Positions 1 through 12,211 of a DNA stretch of 64,000 nucleotides are shown piece after piece. A program made the position numbers and the translations under genes. The stretch comes from Diphasiastrum complanatum (taxonomy: Eukaryota > Streptophyta > Lycopodiopsida > Lycopodiales > Lycopodiaceae). Below the pieces are notes generated by a model, which worked only from the letters and a program-made list of their open reading frames with translations, was not told the origin of the DNA and ran no database searches. Positions within the stretch are counted from its first letter, which is position 1; every line of letters starts with the position of its first letter. The stretch lies in NCBI GenBank assembly GCA_029204225.1, contig CM055111.1, positions 12,173,697 through 12,237,696 on the forward strand, given 5' to 3'.

Positions 1-555
1 TTGAAATTTTTTAATACTAGTCGGGTCCTGGTATTACACTTATAGAAAAATTTGATACCTTATGGGTATGAATATAAGCATGTTTAGAAATTGATGCCTA
101 GTATCAACGAGCTTGGTTATTGCAAGGGTGATGCCAGCCGAGTATAAACCTGGGGATAAATATATGAATAAAATTTGAAATCATTGTCTTTCAAGAGTAG
201 CAGGCATTTAATGAAAGCATGACCTTTTTAAATGCAATACGCATATGTTTTGAAAGGCCAATACTTTGTTGATGCCCACCAATGTATTTGGAGCACTACA
301 AATTAAGTTTATTACATATGTAAAATTTTATATATCAAGAAAAAATGGATACTATATTGATACCATGGCAAATTTGATCCTTTTGCCTCTACTTTGGGTA
401 TCTACATTTGACTGGGCAAAAACCACCCCTATTTGGGTATTGACCCTAGTTTTAAAGAATCATATACTTGTCACGTTTGCTCTTTGTACCCACGTTGATA
501 AGAGTGGGGCACCTATAAACTTGGCCATCATTGGTTGAGAGCTTACAGAAGAATG

Positions 556-702
556 CAAGAAAAAGATAGGGATGTGAACTTTTTGCTATTTATGACTGCA
601 TAAAAAGGTGCAACTAAAGTGTGGGCATGCATTCAAGAAAAAGAGAGAGACATGAATCTTTTGCTATTTACAACTTGCATATAGAGGTGCATTTGAAGGA
701 CC
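556..702 (+). repeat. Degenerate tandem duplication, period about 78 bp
   Basis: Two diverged copies begin with CAAGAAAAAGA at 556 and 634. Both continue with TTTTGCTATTTA and then a GGTGCA block in the same order. Spacing is about 78 bp. No coding role is visible. Confidence 0.5.
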
Positions 703-2114
703 AAACTCTGCTGCAGTAAAGCTCTTAGCAATGAGGCAAAAATTTTGTGCACACATACCCTTAAGATTTAAGTCATGTACTTTAAGGTTGACTTTTTCAA
801 AACCATTGACGAGCTTGAACACAGTGCCCCCTTTTGCAAGGCAATGCCGAAAATCGTCTAAATTTTCATGATGCTGATTTTTGAAAAATAATGCCATTTC
901 CATTCCTTTACTTTGCTGATTTTTTTGGGGAGCACTAGACCCTAGAGAAAGAGGAGTTTCAAGGTTTGAAATGGACACATAGGTCTATTAGGGAGGTTCA
1001 TCATGTCTCCGTATGCCCTGCTCTAAGTAGCTTACTTGGCACGAAGGCTGGGTAATGCTTGCACAGCGGTCCGTGAGAAAATAATCTGATCGTGCTAGTG
1101 GGAGATGGATCATTTGTGAGAGCCTGAAATCTTTGGACATGGGCATATCACTTGGGCCATGTCGGCCTAATCTGATCCCTCCTAGTAAGAGAAGAGGTGC
1201 CTGCTTGAGAATCTAATATTGCATGATCATTGGCAGATACACACAAACACCATCAAAATAATAAAACAATGAATAAACAAAAGGGAGCACTAGGATCGTT
1301 ACGTCACTCATCAAAGAAAGAACGAAAAAGGTTGAGCAGTCGAAGAGGAGTGAAGCGAAGGGGAGTGTCTATGGCGGGCCTCCATAAACCGTCCAAATGA
1401 TGACTAGAAGTTTCAAGTAAATCACACCTGCACATGGCGATAGCAGCACAGGAACATTGCAAAATTATATTTTACTATAAGATATACAGCACGCCCAAGC
1501 ACACTCGTCAGTCTCGAGCGCTATTTCCAGCTTCTCTCTGTCTCTTGCGCGCACAAGCTCTCTCAACGTCGTATGACATTACGATTGGTGTCCGAATGGT
1601 GGGCAGAACTGCGGATGATTTCTTGAGAATTGCATCTCAATGCCTATGATGTCTCTGACAGCCTTCCAAATTTTGTGAACAACTATATTATAAAGCGTAT
1701 TCAAGCGAAGAGACCTGAAAAAATTGGCGATGTTTTCTTGGATGTCTACATATTTAGGTGTAATTATCTGTCTGTCTGTGTGATCATCTATCTTAGACCA
1801 GCTTGCGACTTGATCTCTACTTGCAATAATTGCTAAGATTTTATGATTGGAGTGAGAAAAATTGTTAAATTTACATTTTGTGATTGTTGACAAGTGCACT
1901 TATTCGGGAGCGTATCAGTACGATCAACCGTAAGTCATTTGACATTATGTACAATGTTTGACATCGATCTTCCCTTCCATCATGAGACCTTGATCGATCT
2001 GGCTGCTTTTCCAATCTTTTTTAAGCTACTTACTATTTTTCTCGCTCTCCAGTAGCGAGAGCATTCTCTCGTCAGACATTGCAGCTAGTGCCTCCAGTGT
2101 ACGATCGAGAGACA

Positions 2115-2117
<3 letters not shown>

Positions 2118-2177
<60 letters not shown>

Positions 2178-2190
2178 CCCTCTCTCTCTC
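2118..2190 (+). repeat. (CT)n microsatellite
   Basis: Nearly pure CT dinucleotide run of about 57 bp, a short C-run, then a further TC run. It lies 2.4 kb upstream of the NAC start codon. The apparent Ser-Leu open frame across it is an artefact of the repeat. Confidence 0.95.
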
Positions 2191-4549
2191 CCTCATCAGG
2201 CACGCATAGTGTTTTTTCTCTTGTGTGTCCAGAGCACTTACTCATAGTTGTGTGGACGTTCGTGTCAGTTCTAGCTCCAACTACGTCGAGGTTCGAGCTA
2301 CTGTGACTATAATAACAGCTCCATAAAACACCAAATTTTATGTTATAAGAGCATATCTAGAAGTATACAAACGAGTAACGTTACTCAATGATTCTCTAGA
2401 CTCTGAGTCGTCAAATTGCTTAACGCTCCTTACATTTGCACCTGTTGGCATAACCTTGTTTCCACCTTCACTATGGACGATACTGTCATTGCAATTATAT
2501 TCAGGCTGTTACCGAGAAACAAATACCTTTTAATGTAAGAGAAATTTCTGAAAATCGACTGTTAGTAACGATCTGAAACCATTGCGGCTTTCATAATTCA
2601 CTATTCAGTTTCCATTGCATATAAGTTCGCAATTAGAAAACAGTGAAGTAGCGTGAAGAAGAGCAAGCCCGTGGTTGCTCTTAAATCTGTCAATAAAAGA
2701 AGCGATCTAGCTTGTAGAATAGAATCTAATTCGTCGCTTTGTTTATGATCTCAGATAATCTAATAGCTTCGATGAGTGTGACTAATATTGATATTATGAA
2801 TCATGTCTCTGAAATCAGTCCTTTGATGCCTACAGCTTTTGTCCGAGGGCAGGACATGCTATCTGCCAATCGAGACAATTTATTTAACACCAGCTCTCAC
2901 GCTGCGGGGACGAAGCACTGAGAAGCTACTTCAGACGATTGCTACAGGTAGCATCGACTGACTCTCTGTCTTTCTCTATCAAACCCTTTGCGTTTATGCC
3001 CGAAGATGTTAATCCTTCAATTGTAAGTTTCTAATCTGTATATCAATCATTCAATGCACCTTACGATTCCTACTGTAGCTCACTGTCTCTCCTAGTTCCT
3101 CTGCCTTATATGAAAGACCCGTCTGAACTCTTCGGCTTGTGAAGCAGACAAGACATGTAGAAAGAATGATGATGACTAAACTAGTACTGCACTAAGAACA
3201 GATTCAAATTTCATAATTCATATGTAAGATGATAATCCTATTCTTCAATTTAAAATGACTGTAAAAGTCATTACATCATGCAGATGTGTTCCGATTCCAT
3301 GGGTACATCAGATATTCAGGTTTAATTGAAAATACAATTATTGCAACGCTTAATTAGAGTCTACACATTGCTACAGAAAACAGTAATTCGCGAAATGTGC
3401 TTAAGCAGATCTCGATTTATCACAGCTGTATGTGAGTTGAGAGCTCAGTAGCTTGTGCGCTTAAATCTGGAAAGAAAAAAGAATTGATCGATAAGCCTAC
3501 AATAGTGCCTGGATCGACAACGCATGAGATTCTGATAATCGATCGTCTAAAATTTTCCATTAATTAAAAAGATATCTAAGCCTTATAACAAGGTCGCCAA
3601 GCTAGACATTTAGGGAGCTCGTGTTTTTCTTACGCATTTACCATGTTTGCAAACTCTATTGACTTCCTAGAATATAACTCCTTTCGACAACCGGCCGGGT
3701 TCTTCAAGACATGGAGACTGTAGAGGATGATGTCAACAGTCAAATACGGATGGTACACGACAATTGTTTCTTTCATCTCAAATTGGTTGGAATTTAATGC
3801 TTTAAAGAGGAGATTGGCTTTATCAATGTAGCTATAACCTTTTTATTTATCGTCAAAAGCGATAAAGAAAGGCATTGTCATGAAAATGTCTGTAATTCCG
3901 GAACAAAATGGCTTAAAGAATTCTACTATTATTTTTTGTTTCAGAGTTATCATATATCTCCAGATAGTAACAATTTCCTTATGGTACTGAATCTTTTATA
4001 TAATAGCGAAAGTGAGCGTGTAATTGGATATGATTCTTTCTCATCCTAGGCAGACTACACTTGTAGTTTAGCTTGGTATATCTTATCAACAGTTTCGGTA
4101 AACTGATCTGATATTTCACCAGTTTTGGTAAGCTGATAAAATGTTCAGTGCATCAGGTGTCCAGCTACTAATTATCACTCTCTGCTAGTAGAGAGTCGAG
4201 ACGAACAGCACCGGAAACGCCTATCTGATTTTAAACAACTTTTCAATAGACTTTTTCTTCTGCAAGCACGCTGAAGCTTTTGTCCTTCAATAATTATCTA
4301 GTAAAATTGTTTCACTGTCACAAGTAATCCAAAAATCTTGGGAATGGCTCAATAATATCAGAACTTTAGTCAGGAAGCTTAATCTAACGTTGACATGTTG
4401 TTTTTGGTAATACTAGGTCTGCTTTGAGGAGATGTTCATGTTGATTATTATGGATAAAGAATGCCTAGCTAAGATCGTTGAGTAGGCTGGCTGTAAGGAA
4501 CAATTGGTGCGATAATCCCGGACGATTGTCGGACAAAAGCCTCGGAGGA

Positions 4550-5916
4550 ATGTTGGGCCTTCTAACAAGAAAGTACAGCGTCATGCCCCCTGGTTTCAGA
4601 TTTCATCCCACCGATGAGGAGCTTGTAGGGTATTATTTGTTCAAAAAGGTATCCTGCGAAGACATGGATACCGTCGATGTTATTCCAGAGATAGACCTCT
4701 ACAAAATCGAACCATGGGATCTAGAAGGTAATTATCTGATATATATTTTCATCGTTTTCATTACATGAGCCTTAGCAAGGGTACTCATTATATATAGCTC
4801 ATAACTAGCTTAGCTACAAACTCTACAAACTCCACGTACTGATGATCAGATCCATACTATTCCGTGCTTCAGAAAAGTGCAGAATAAGCTCGGTAGAGCA
4901 AAATGAATGGTACTTTTTCAGCCACAAGCACAAGAAGTATCCAACAGGCACGAGGACCAACAGAGCTACCACTTCCGGTTTCTGGAAGGCAACTGGGAGA
5001 GACAAATTCATATACGCCAACAACGGTGTAAGTGGCATGAGGAAAACACTCGTTTACTACCGAGGCCGAGCGCCAAACGGCCAGAAAACTGAATGGATTA
5101 TGCATGAACATCGGTTAGGCGATGTGAACAACATAAACGTGAGCGTTCTAAACTAGCTTCTGATCGCTCCGTGTTGCATTTACTCTGACTTGGCCTTTGT
5201 AGATGTCTAACAATAAAACTTTATGATCTCTAATTTGCATGCTTCTGCTCATAGACAAAGATTTGTGATGTGTTTAGGAGGATGGATGGGCCGTGTGCCG
5301 TGTTTTTAAGAAGCGCAATACTAGAAAAGGACCGGTCCAATTTGAGACACCCAGTTGTTATGAAGAAGAAACAGCCATGTCACCTGAACTAGAGTCAACA
5401 ATACAGATTTTACTGCAAAACGGACACTACGGCGAGTGTGCATCAACGTGCAAGCAAGAGATCCAGCTTGAATTCTGCAAAAGCCGTGATCAAAATTTTT
5501 CTAAATTACCTCAGCTTGAGAGTCCTAAAAATAGCTTTGAATGTGCCGCTGTTTCATGTAGCGCACAATACTCACTTGCTAATGACATCAACGGATTGAT
5601 CAGCAGTGCTCAAACCTTGGAATTTGAGACTAGCAGCGTCGATGATCATGAACATTTTATAAGCAGCCTACATCACGATCAGTATTACTCAATCCTTCAT
5701 GAAGTTGACGTAACAGAGTGGAGTATAGTTGATGGGCTTGTAGGGAAGAAACAGACTCAAGAAGAACATTGCCGATTCGAGGAACCGAGGCTGCCGACAG
5801 AATTGAGTGAGTCGTCGAAAGATAATGCCATGGTGGGCATACTATGTAAGATGGAACAAAATCCCGCGGATTTTCTAACATCCTGTGACATAGATCTATG
5901 GAACTTCGGAAAATAG
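4550..5916 (+). CDS. NAC-domain transcription factor, VNS (VND/NST/SMB)-like
   Basis: Three exons with GT/AG borders: 4550-4727, 4873-5138 and 5278-5916, joining in frame to 360 residues. The NAC DNA-binding domain covers about residues 12-160. Subdomain A is [18 protein letters not shown], subdomain C has [10 protein letters not shown], subdomain D has [17 protein letters not shown], and subdomain E ends [11 protein letters not shown]. The [10 protein letters not shown] and [11 protein letters not shown] pattern is typical of the VNS clade, whose members switch on xylem, fibre or root-cap cell-wall programmes in the nucleus. The C-terminal half is divergent and acidic. It has a [11 protein letters not shown] block resembling the aromatic C-terminal motif of SMB/BRN-type proteins and ends DIDLWNFGK. 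The two short introns (145 and 139 bp) sit at the usual NAC positions. The start could also be the ATG at 4583, 11 codons downstream and directly before PPGF. No lesion is seen. Family is certain; the clade is inferred. Confidence 0.93.
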
Positions 5917-6635
5917 ATTGTCTTGTGAAACATCTCAGTTGAACCTCTATAAACATTGATGAGCCATTAGTGTAATGTTTTACGGATTGTAGCCAAAAGA
6001 TAGACGCATCGTATGCATTCTTGAGTCACACGGATGGGATTACTAAGTCAAAAGCAAAATGTATTGTTGAATTTCTTACCTTGCATGTCCATATGCATCT
6101 AGTGGAATTTAAACAAGGAGGTGCCAACCAACATGCTAGACTTGGAGAACATTAATATGTACTCCTAGGATATGATGTGATTTTATTATTTATCTTGTGA
6201 GCTAATATTATAGTTATATACAAAATTTGTCATTTTCAAAGGGCCAAAGGATGACATTTCAATATTTTCCACAAAATTTTTCCAATAGGTTGAAAGGTCA
6301 ACTTTCCAAATGTACAATGCTCTCTGTCTTGGATTCAACAAATGACATGCAATGTTCTTGTGCAATCAAATCAACCTAGACATGGTTTTGTGCTGAATTG
6401 TGAGGACTTTAATAGTGCATTCAAAGACCAATCATATGCCCATTGACCTCACATTTAGACCCCTTCTCTATATGAGCATAAGATGCAGGCTTATCTATAT
6501 TCTAATCTTTTGATCAGATTCATAAAAACTTTTTGTTTTCTACTCTTGCCACACCTCTTACATGCAAATTGACATTTTCAAGGTTTATTTTCAACAAGAC
6601 ACTTTGCTAGACTATGAGACACTCCAAGTTTTGCA

Positions 6636-6639
<4 letters not shown>

Positions 6640-6708
<69 letters not shown>
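6640..6708 (+). repeat. (CT)n microsatellite
   Basis: About 69 bp of pure CT dinucleotide, directly followed by the GATCTTGCATGAAA minisatellite. Confidence 0.97.
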
Positions 6709-6710
<2 letters not shown>

Positions 6711-6729
6711 GAATCATGGTGTACTCTTG

Positions 6730-7045
6730 GATCTTGCATGAAAACTTGGCCTACTCTTAAAAGGCTTTCATAGGACAAAACCTACTCTTGATCTTGGATT
6801 CTCTTGCATGAAAATGATCAGCCTGCTCTTAGATTTTGCATGGAAGTTGACCTACTCTTGTATCCTAGCCAGTCCCTCGCATGAAACTTGATCTACTAGT
6901 CTTGGATCTTGCATGAAAAGTTGGCCTACTCTTGGATCTTGCATGAAAAAGTTGGCTTGATCTTGTATCTTGCATTAAAAAGTTCACCCTACCTTGGGAA
7001 TCACTCGATGTTTCTTTTGCATGAAAGTCGACCTACTCATGTTTC
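6730..7045 (+). repeat. Degenerate minisatellite, about 30-bp unit
   Basis: About eight diverged copies of a unit resembling TCTTGCATGAAAAGTTGGCC followed by TACTCTTGGA. Copies centre near 6735, 6802, 6836, 6876, 6908, 6938, 6968 and 7017. The copies at 6908 and 6938 are best conserved at 30-bp spacing. No protein role is evident. Confidence 0.75.
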
Positions 7046-7359
7046 CATTGTGAGAAATTGGCAAAAATCTAGCTTGGTATTTTTTATGATAGAAGTTTGT
7101 AAGTGAATCTCACATGTGTGGAGGATGTTCCCACGTGTGGAGAATTGTAAAGTAAATCAAAATGTTTGATATAGGGTTCTCATAGAATTTCATAGTCAAG
7201 CATTCAGGTGTAGGATGTTGATAGGGTCAAATTTGGCATAGATGGCAAATTATCCATTTCCACTTGTAATGCCACTATTGAGCCAAAATAGAGTAGGAGG
7301 CCAAACTTGTGCCAATTAGAGTGTAGACAAGTGTAATGCTTTTGTTTGATGAAGTTTAA

Positions 7360-7500
7360 GAGGTCCAATAGGATTTAGAGGTGGAACCATGTGTGGTCCA
7401 ATAGGAATTTGAGGTGTGCTTGAATATAGTCCAATAGAATTTAGAGGTGCATGGATCAATGGTCCAATAGGATTAAGAGGTGGCAAAGTGTGATCCAATC
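7360..7500 (-). repeat. Degenerate tandem repeat around TCCAATAGGATTTAGAGGTG
   Basis: Four to five copies of a 30-38 bp unit. On the minus strand they read as a Pro/Ile/Gly-rich frame (PLNPIGPL-type repeats). That frame is best explained by the repeat itself and is not a gene. Confidence 0.65.
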
Positions 7501-7879
7501 ATAGTTAAGCATAGTGGTAGCTCATGAATCTACTAATATCATTGTACTCCTCATTTTGGATCTAATTGATTTTGAGATTGAGTGGATTTTGAGTGTAAGT
7601 GATTTTCTAGCTTTCTCTCTCTACTCGAGAGCTATTGATGATTTTCTCTCTCTACCCGAGGAGAGCAGCTTGTTTTTACTTAGATTACTTTTGGAACACT
7701 TCCCACACATGTGAGTGAGAGTTGGAAGTGATTGAATGCATGTAGTAGTGTGTTTTTGCCATAGAACCAAAGATAGATCTTGAATCTCACTCTAGTCTTG
7801 ATCTTGGTGCATCTACACACCTTAGGAGATCACAAGTACATGTAGTGGACAGTCCACACGTGTGAAATTCAACATCCAT

Positions 7880-9598
7880 GCCTGGTGATGACCAGATACT
7901 TAAGCTCTCATATTCCTTTGCAAAATAAGTTGCATGATGAAGAAGGATGTGCTCCAAACAATAGTTTTGATTAGTTACATCAGTAGAAAAAAATATAAGC
8001 CTGAATGAAAAAAGTATCACATAATGATATAGATTAGCACCATGTAATGAGTAACGTTGTCTTTTCCCCAACAATCATGTATAGATTTTACAAATGTGGT
8101 ATAATGATTTTGCAAAGTCCTCATATCTTCCGATGATAGGTTTTCTTTCCTGATAACACCTATGAGTTTGTCTAAGTTGGTCCACGCTTGTCCCTTTTCC
8201 ACTCGATTACTTCCTTCCAGTGTTCGTGTGGCTTGAACAATTTCTCTCCAAATTTTGTATCTGACACTTGATTCTTTGCATGTGTGATTGGATAAGAATC
8301 TTCTTGCTTTAGCACCTCCAATTGATGGCTTATTAGGAATGTTTCCTTTTTTCCCGGAGAGTTTGTCACTTTTTTCAATCGTGACATTCCCTTTATGTAG
8401 TCCTGCATTTGACAGAACTATTTCCAATCTCCTAATTGCTGCTTTAGCCACAGACTTCGGTTTATGATTCCATGCTAGTAGAATATGTAGGTAAATAAGT
8501 TAACCTCAGCATGCAATGTGCATATGTGAACATATTTTAATGGAATTGGGAGAACACTTTTCATATTTGGATCTTCAGCTTCTCGTGTTGGGCCAGTGTT
8601 TGTTGATCGTCCCAAATTCATATTGTAGCAATCCTTCATGTAATAAAGACATGGATGCTTTGATGTTGCCCCATGAGAGACATTATACATACATTTTAAT
8701 GTTTTCAAATTCCTTGCAAGGTGCCATTGAATTTGAAAACTTCCATGGTTTTCGACTGTAAATTTCTCACCCTCCAAATGTCTCCTTATAATCTCACCAT
8801 AATTTGTTCTTGAAAATATCCATGACAGTATTTTATGGTCCTCTTTCAAGACCTGTAAAGAAACAAGTAATGCATGACATGTCAATAAAAACTGGCAAGG
8901 TATGAATTGTTAATAAAGATATTCTAAATGAAAATAGAAATCTATATCTGGAATGCCGCCAACCACCATATGTGATTTTTTGATTGAACACTAAATGTTC
9001 GATCATTTGTATCTAAAATTTTGTTCATCAAAGTGACACTCACTCGTTCCAACTTCTGACCCTTGATGATTTCAGATTCATCCAATTTTACTACAATAAT
9101 GATCTTTCCATTTACTTGATGTTCGTCTAGTTTATAGAATCGAATAATGTATTTTAGAACATTTTCAATATCAATAAAAATATTATCGCAATCGTTGTAA
9201 TTGAGCTCATCATATTCTGATTTGTATAATTCAGTTATATGAAGTGGTTGGCCAACTACTTTGAACATTCCGTCATTATAAAAATTTCTAGCTAATCTTA
9301 CCCGATATGGACGCGAAAGATAAATTTTCTTCACCATCACTTGGGAAAAAGCTTCTTTAACTATTCTAAAAAAAGTAGAATAAGCATTTCTGCTAACTGC
9401 AGATACATCACATGCACCTTGTATCACATTCGCATCCAAGTATGATTGAACCTTAATCAAAACAATCTCTACAATTTCATTTTTCATTTTTTCAAACCGA
9501 GCATTTTTTATCATTTCCTTTGCTGACTTTTTTGGTAAAACATGACTTAAAGATGATCCAATGCATGAACGATCTATTAAATAATTCTTTGCCACCAA
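7880..9598 (-). pseudogene. Decayed multi-exon gene of unknown family (ERVSVTLMN / IWWLAAF protein)
   Basis: I do not recognise the family. Three coding blocks run right to left. Block 1 (9598-8944) has KLERVSVTLMNKIL near its end and stops with NHIWWLAAFQ. Block 2 (8852-8041) begins VLKEDHKILSWIF after a good acceptor (TTTCTTTACAG). It holds a Cys-containing CMYNVSHGATSKHPC stretch and a CTLHAEV segment, then continues as LLAWNHKPKSVAKAAIRRLE. Block 3 (7951 to about 7880) begins HILLHHATYF and includes ESLSIWSSPGM. An 89-bp GT-AG intron (7952-8040) joins blocks 2 and 3 in phase. Two lesions show. The donor after block 1 reads CAG|ATATAG instead of CAG|GT, and near 8500 the frame shifts by one base. 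The layout suggests a transposase-like or expanded repeat-gene family, but that is only a guess. The upstream coiled-coil block at 9709-10086 may be its first exon. Confidence 0.5.
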
Positions 9599-9708
9599 AC
9601 ATGATTTACAACAAAAATATGAAACTCAAATTATGTTTAATAAATAAATAATCCATGTTATCAAGTGCAAATCAAACTTAAATGACATATACAAATCAAA
9701 TAAACAAT

Positions 9709-10086
9709 TTATATGACAACATACTTGAATGCTCGAATTCTTTTTTTCTGATTGCCGCTATGTGTAGATAAGTCATCAATATTCTTCATCGATACTCTCT
9801 TTCTTTTTCTCTTCATCATTGCCTTATTGATAATTTTTATATCAACAGCAGATTTTAAACTCTCAGATCGCAACTTTTCCATGGATTCTAACATTTCTTG
9901 ATTTGATCCCCGAAGAGTAGTGATAGTAGCATTCAACTTTGACATAGCATTCTTGAGTGCATTGTTTTCAGCACTAGTGTGTTGCACATAATGAAGCAAT
10001 TGTTGATTTGCACTTTGCAATTGTTGATTAGCAAACTGTAATTGTTGATTAAGACAAGATATGCTATGCATTCCAATATCACTCAA
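9709..10086 (-). CDS. Coiled-coil exon, probably 5' part of the neighbouring unknown gene
   Basis: Open frame of 125 codons. Residues 15-35 carry three tandem NQQLQ(F/S)A-type heptads, and the following 60 residues keep a leucine/asparagine coiled-coil pattern. It ends in a basic patch (KRKRKR). The frame ends at an AA|GTATGT splice-donor-like sequence just before its stop, on the same strand and 110 bp upstream of the next coding block. I could not find an acceptor that joins the two cleanly, so membership in one gene is inference. No enzymatic motif is visible. Confidence 0.4.
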   Translation of the reverse strand: MSDIGMHSISCLNQQLQFANQQLQSANQQLLHYVQHTSAENNALKNAMSKLNATITTLRGSNQEMLESMEKLRSESLKSAVDIKIINKAMMKRKRKRVSMKNIDDLSTHSGNQKKRIRAFKYVVI

Positions 10087-11168
10087 CCTTTGACAATATC
10101 CAAGTAATCATGTCGTACTATACCAACAAGGTTAATATAGATTTTGAAGTAAATAGTATCGTTCCCACTAAGGACAACGTTAGAAAGTTTTGTTTTTGGT
10201 ACAATTTATGATAAGTGGTTTCGAGTGTTATTCTGGTTGTTGATAGACATTAAAAAGTAACCAGTATTACTTGTGTTTAGGGAATGTTATGTTAATAATT
10301 TCATAACAATCTGGCCTCTATCAAATCGAATGAAACACGTTCTACAGATGAGATGTTATCAGAGTAGTACAACAGTGCTACACTCTGGCTGATTAAGGTG
10401 TCAACAGAGAATTGAGAAATGTTTGATGTATTCACAACTGTGCAGACAAGTAATTAATCGCATTCGCGAATTGTTCGTTTCTAGACAAAAGTCCTCAACA
10501 ACTTAAGTCCAATTTAATGGTTAGAAAACACGAATAGTTTTAGAGCACATTAGAAACTTATGTCAATTACAATCAGGAACACAAATCAAAGACTCAATTC
10601 TTCAGACAGGGACTATCATCTCAAATGTATACATACAGCTTTATTCAATGAACGTGCTAGACTGCACCAAAGATAGTTGTTATTCGTGTGCCAAAAAGAA
10701 AGTATTCTCGACAGACGAATAAGATGGTTTTAAGACAGTTCTTTAGAGCATGTTTTATGGATACACAGCAAACGACTAAAATGCGCTAGAGAGTCTGTTT
10801 GATCAGAGAGTAATTCATGTAATGCGTTAGAGATTGCTAGTAGACTCAATATCACTCACACTCAACAATGCGGAGAATAGAGATAAGGGAGAATAACTCT
10901 CAGCACTCTATTCACTTCTTCAACCTCTTACATATGCATAAACTCTTCTCTCTCGATGCTCGAGACTGAAGTATGAGATCAATATATGTTCTACGGGGTG
11001 AACAAACACACCTCTAAAACAACATATGTGTCGCTCCCGTGAAAGGGTCTAGTTAACAATTAGACTAAGTATACATTCAATTATACCATAAGAGGTATAT
11101 TTTACTAAGAGTTAAGATTACTCTAGTTTAACATGTCTTTTCATATCTAGTCGTTTCATGTAGACGAC
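10087..11168. other. No gene recognised
   Basis: About 1.1 kb of AT-rich sequence between the unknown gene and Copia fragment A. It could include the 3' flank or LTR of fragment A, but no partner copy exists in the window and no TG...CA boundaries could be fixed. Confidence 0.4.
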
Positions 11169-11217
11169 CTAGTAAAGGTTATCCAAGGCAATGTCTTTTC
11201 TTTTAAAGGTCTTACCC

Positions 11218-12204
11218 TTAATTACAAGGCAAGTACTTAGGCTCGGCCCTTGCTCTAGTGGATCTTCTTGGGGTCCTTGGATCTTGAGGTGGATCCTCAA
11301 ACTCTTCATTACTTTGAAGCTCCTCCTCCATCCTAGCATGGTCTTTGGCATCAAGATGATTAGTAGAATTGTCATTCATTTTACAAGCATGTCCTTCATA
11401 AAAATAAACATCCCTACTCAAAATTACTTTCTTAGTGATGGGATTGAAGACTCTATAACCTTTGATATTCTCACCATATCCCACAAAGATGCCTTTGATG
11501 GAAGTTGCATCATCCTTCTTCCTTGTATCCAAGGATTGGTGTACATAGCAAGTGGATCCAAAAATCTTTAGATCCTTGAGATTTGGCTTCTCTTCAAATA
11601 GAGCTTCATATGGTGTGATTCCTCCAATGGCTTGGTTGAGCAATCTATTGCATAAGAAATTAGCACATGTGATTGCCTCACCCCAAAATGGTTTGGGTAG
11701 AGAAGCATCTAGCCTTAAGGCTTTAGCACACTCACAAAGAAATCTATTTCTCCTCTCGACCACTCCATTTTGTCGAGTGATATATGGACATGATAGCTCC
11801 CTCTTAATGCCATTAGAATTACAAAACTCTATCAACTTATTGGAGATATATTCACCTCCATTATCACTTCTTAATACCTTGATCTTGGTACTAAGTTGAT
11901 TTTCTACAAGGGTTTTGAGCTTTACAAACGAATCAAACACCATAGATTTACAAGACAAGAGATAAATCCAACCATATATAGAATGATCATCAATGAAGAT
12001 TACATAGTACTTGGCACTACCATTAGATTCTTGAGAGAGACTATGAACATCCGAATGGATGATTGCAAGTCCTAGAGGAGTGTCATATCTTGATGTAGAT
12101 TTACAGAAAGATATCTTATGAGCCTTTGAGAGGCTACAAGCCTCACAATGCTTTTCCACACTTTGACAATTGCTTGGGGAGGCCGAGTGCAAGCTCATTT
12201 GCAC
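11218..12204 (-). pseudogene. Copia integrase (fragment A)
   Basis: 328-codon frame. The zinc-binding tail CEACSLSKAH is followed by the catalytic core: first Asp in HSDVHS, second in RSDNGGEYIS, Glu in NGVVERRNR. The chromatin-facing C-terminal part follows (GIFVGYGENIKGYRV, then VILSRDVYF). The frame ends before any RT sequence. All three catalytic acidic residues remain, but without RT the fragment cannot be autonomous. Confidence 0.85.
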
Positions 12205-12211
12205 ACATGGA

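Larger units (their letters stand above)
1..4449. other. No gene recognised upstream of the NAC gene
   Basis: I found no coding frame with family resemblance or plausible exon structure in this AT-rich stretch. It contains a degenerate direct duplication near 556-702 and a CT microsatellite at 2118-2190. The last kilobase is presumably the promoter and leader region of the NAC gene, but no single element can be assigned with confidence. Confidence 0.5.
5917..7879. other. Intergenic, repeats only
   Basis: After the NAC stop codon I see no gene. The interval holds a CT microsatellite at 6640-6708, a minisatellite around the GATCTTGCATGAAA motif at about 6730-7045, and a second degenerate repeat built on TCCAATAGGATT at about 7360-7500. 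Confidence 0.6.

Noticed and set aside
2079-2306. 75-codon frame rich in Ser-Leu repeats
   Set aside because: Produced entirely by the CT microsatellite. The same applies to the Arg-Glu or Ser-Leu frames at 33925-34110, 50826-51213, 57128-57410 and 62204-62537.
7316-7498. Pro/Ile/Gly repeat protein on the minus strand
   Set aside because: The frame follows a degenerate DNA tandem repeat; there is no start context, splice support or family match.
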